33,196 bases of DNA from Chloroflexota bacterium (GTDB lineage: Bacteria; Chloroflexota; UBA6077; FW602-bin22; JAMCYS01), in NCBI GenBank assembly GCA_023473795.1, contig JAMCYS010000138.1, forward strand, positions 27,725-60,920, in the 5' to 3' direction. This document shows, piece by piece, positions 31,580 to 33,196 of this stretch. Both the position numbers and the translations under genes were made by a program. Position 1 is the first letter of the stretch; every line of letters starts with the position of its first letter. Under the pieces are notes generated by a model, which searched no databases, was not told the origin of the DNA, and saw nothing but the letters and a program-made list of their open reading frames with translations.

Positions 31580-32809
31580 TTGCAGGCAGCGCTAGGACCA
31601 TTGGAGATCGACCGCTACCGCTGCCTGCGCGTGCGCCACCGCGGCGCCGACTGCCAGGCCTGCCGTGAGGCCTGCCCGCGCGCGGCGGTGGCGCTCGCCC
31701 CGGGCCCTACCGTCGACGCGGGTTTGTGCGCCAGCTGCGGCGCCTGCGCGGCCGTCTGTCCCACGGGCGCGCTGGCTCTGATCAGCCCCAGCCTGGCGGA
31801 GGCCTTTGCCGCCTGCGACGAGGGGGCCCTGTTCTGCCGGCGAGCGGCGGGGGGGCGCGCGCCACTGCCCTGCCTGGCCTATCTGGACGCGGGCGCCCTG
31901 CTGTTGGCGGTGAGCCGAGGCGGGCCAACGGCGCTGGACGCGGGCCCTTGCGCCGCCTGCCCCGACCGGGCGGCCCTGGCGCAGGTGGAGGCAGCCCTGG
32001 CCCAGGCCAACGTCGTTCTGGCGGCGCTGGGGCGGGAGGAGCGGCTGCGGCTGGTGCGGGAGCGGTCCTACGCGGGCGAGCCGGGGGTCTCGCGGCGGCA
32101 GCTGTTGGCCTGGCTGAGGCGTCCGGCGCCCAGGGCGCGCCCGGCCGTGGTGCCGGAGCCCTGGGGCACCCTGGCCCGGGGCCAGGCCAGCCGGGCCTGG
32201 CTGCAGCCGCCGCGACGGCGCCAGCTGCTGGCGGCCCTCGCTGCCCTGGGGGGCGGGGAGAACCAGACCGATTCGCCCTCGTCCCCGCGGAGCGGTCGCC
32301 CGGCCATTGATGGCCGGGCTAAGGAAACGAAGCCGGCTCAAGCCGGCTGGGGTTCGCCCCCAGCCCCCTTCAAGGGGGCTTCGTTGGTTGAGCCCGGTGC
32401 TTCAGCGCCGGGCGGTGGCGCACCTGTCGCCCCTCCCCTGCCCTTCTGGGACCTATCCCTGGGCGAGGCCTGCGACGGCTGCGGCCAGTGCCTCACCTTC
32501 TGCCCCACGGGCGCCCTGCGAGCCGAGCGCCGGGGCCGCGAGGCGGCCATCGTCTTCCTGCCCGAGTGGTGCCTGGGCTGCGGGCTCTGTGTCCAGGTCT
32601 GCCCGCGCGAAGCCGTTACCCTCACCCCGGCGACGAGCCTGCCGGAGCCGGGCGCGAGTTTCGTCCTACGCTCGGCGGCCATCGCCCGCTGCGCCCGCTG
32701 CGGTACCCGGTACCCCGCCTTCGCCGGCGAGACCCTCTGCCCCGACTGCCGCCAGAAGCGGCAGCTGAGCGACGGCATCCGTCGCACCCTCTTCGGGGGG
32801 CGGGAATAA
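31580..32809 (+). CDS. ferredoxin-like protein with four Cys clusters
   Basis: This 409-residue protein has two pairs of iron-sulfur motifs. Near the N-terminus, C15 with C25-x2-C28-x3-C32-P and then C50-x2-C53-x2-C56-x3-C60-P could hold two [4Fe-4S] clusters. Near the C-terminus, CDGCGQCLTFCP (about 298) and CLGCGLCVQVCP (about 333) hold two more. A zinc-ribbon-like CARCGTRY...CPDC follows. The middle contains PCLAYLDAG and CAACP. It probably shuttles electrons in the cytoplasm, but no oxidoreductase partner lies here. The linker at about residues 240-280 is encoded by a palindromic repeat (32299-32413) that keeps the frame open. TTG 31580 has GGAGG five bases upstream; GTG 31511 lacks a Shine-Dalgarno site. 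Confidence 0.82.
   Translation: MQAALGPLEIDRYRCLRVRHRGADCQACREACPRAAVALAPGPTVDAGLCASCGACAAVCPTGALALISPSLAEAFAACDEGALFCRRAAGGRAPLPCLAYLDAGALLLAVSRGGPTALDAGPCAACPDRAALAQVEAALAQANVVLAALGREERLRLVRERSYAGEPGVSRRQLLAWLRRPAPRARPAVVPEPWGTLARGQASRAWLQPPRRRQLLAALAALGGGENQTDSPSSPRSGRPAIDGRAKETKPAQAGWGSPPAPFKGASLVEPGASAPGGGAPVAPPLPFWDLSLGEACDGCGQCLTFCPTGALRAERRGREAAIVFLPEWCLGCGLCVQVCPREAVTLTPATSLPEPGASFVLRSAAIARCARCGTRYPAFAGETLCPDCRQKRQLSDGIRRTLFGGRE
32299..32413. repeat. nested palindromic repeat inside the ferredoxin gene
   Basis: In 115 bases there are four obvious hairpins: CCCGGCCA-TTGA-TGGCCGGG (32299-32318), AGCCGGCT-CA-AGCCGGCT (32331-32348), AGCCCCC-TTCA-AGGGGGCT (around 32362-32380) and CCCGGTGC-TTCA-GCGCCGGG (32394-32413). 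An outer pairing encloses the middle ones: GGGCT...AACGAAGCC (32316-32334) with GGCTTCGTT...AGCCC (32377-32395). It looks like an inserted interspersed repeat that is translated in frame. Confidence 0.75.
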
Positions 32810-32810
32810 C

Positions 32811-32924
32811 GACCACAGATGGACACAGATGGACGCGGATAGGCAAGATAGAGAAGCGATCAAGCTACTGAAGACAAGCCGGTGGGATGGGGGGGTGAGG
32901 CTGGATCTGTGTGCATCTGTGGTC
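32811..32924. repeat. inverted-repeat element (MITE-like)
   Basis: GACCACAGATGGACACAGAT (32811-32830) is repeated in inverted form at 32905-32924 with 19 of 20 matches, enclosing 74 bases without a gene. The CACAGATG-type unit is a repeat seen widely in bacterial genomes. It sits just after the ferredoxin-like stop and before the converging gene's stop. Confidence 0.7.
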
Positions 32925-32932
32925 CGTACTCC

Positions 32933-33196
32933 TCACCCGGTCCTTCCGCGCAGGAGGGCGAGGGTCTGGGATAGCTCCTCCGCTCGCAGGAGGGAGGCGG
33001 CGGCGAGGTAGACGCCTCCTCCCAGGGCGGTGGCGGCCAGCAGGTAGGCCAGCTGGCCCCAGGGGGAGGAGAGGTCGCAGACCGCTGCCAGCGCCGGCCC
33101 GGCGGCCAGCAGGGCCAGTCCCGTGGCTAGGGCGGCGGTCGCCAGTTTGGCCAGGCCGCCCCAGAGGTCGCGTCCCCACAGACCGGGCAGCGCCCG
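32933..33196 (-). CDS. C-terminus of a MurJ-like membrane flippase (cut by window edge)
   Basis: The last 87 residues of a minus-strand gene are visible; its start lies beyond the right edge. They contain two hydrophobic stretches (KLATAALATGLALLAAG and GQLAYLLAATALGGGVYLAAA), then a charged end (LLRAEELSQTLALLRGRTG). This fits the C-terminal helices of MurJ/MviN, the lipid II flippase, whose proteins often end in a similar Glu/Leu/Arg helix. With no upstream part, another MOP-type transporter remains possible. Confidence 0.55.
   Translation of the reverse strand, partial: RALPGLWGRDLWGGLAKLATAALATGLALLAAGPALAAVCDLSSPWGQLAYLLAATALGGGVYLAAASLLRAEELSQTLALLRGRTG

Noticed and set aside
1-33196. 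CRISPR arrays, tRNA or rRNA genes
   Set aside because: I looked for regular repeats with unique spacers and for conserved RNA segments and saw none.

Overview
The window is GC-rich bacterial chromosome. I suspect a member of the Chloroflexota. The reasons are Thr/Pro-rich linkers built on 'TPTAT/PTPTNTP' in secreted proteins, frequent GTG and TTG starts, purine-rich Shine-Dalgarno sites, and short palindromic repeats between genes. No rRNA, tRNA or other firm taxonomic marker is present, so this is an inference.

Left part (1-5,500). A two-gene lysis-like cassette (amidase, then holin-like protein) stands without any other phage gene. Next, on the minus strand, comes an MmeI-like single-chain restriction-modification enzyme broken by one frameshift. 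It is followed by a UspA-type stress protein and a MerR regulator cut down to its DNA-binding part, with a MerR-type operator in front. A cluster of strong hairpins fills the gap to dnaE.

Centre (5,484-25,472). dnaE is on the minus strand with an extended -10 promoter. A 590-base leader without genes then opens a thirteen-gene plus-strand surface-polysaccharide locus with mostly overlapping or nearly touching genes. It holds four GT2 glycosyltransferases (two are tandem paralogues with an unrecognised N-terminal domain), a thymidylate-kinase-like P-loop protein, two Wzx/MOP flippases, an aminoglycoside-phosphotransferase-fold protein, an HprK-like P-loop protein, a secreted propeller-like protein with a CBM32-like domain, a large GT-C-like membrane protein and two small membrane proteins. 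No priming transferase, Wza or Wzc is present, so the locus is either incomplete here or works with genes elsewhere. Three different phosphotransfer folds in one glycan operon is its most unusual trait.

Right part (25,489-33,196). Two secreted GH16 glycoside hydrolases lie on the minus strand, converging on the glycan locus. One carries a CBM32-like domain about 70% identical by eye to that of the propeller-like protein, so the three secreted proteins may act on the same glycan. A compact unit with promoter, lipoprotein gene, DUF5666-like gene and terminator follows. After that come a CheR-type methyltransferase directly abutting a fragment of a histidine kinase, a four-cluster ferredoxin-like protein with a nested palindromic repeat inside its coding region, an inverted-repeat element, and the 3' end of a probable MurJ-like flippase cut by the window edge.
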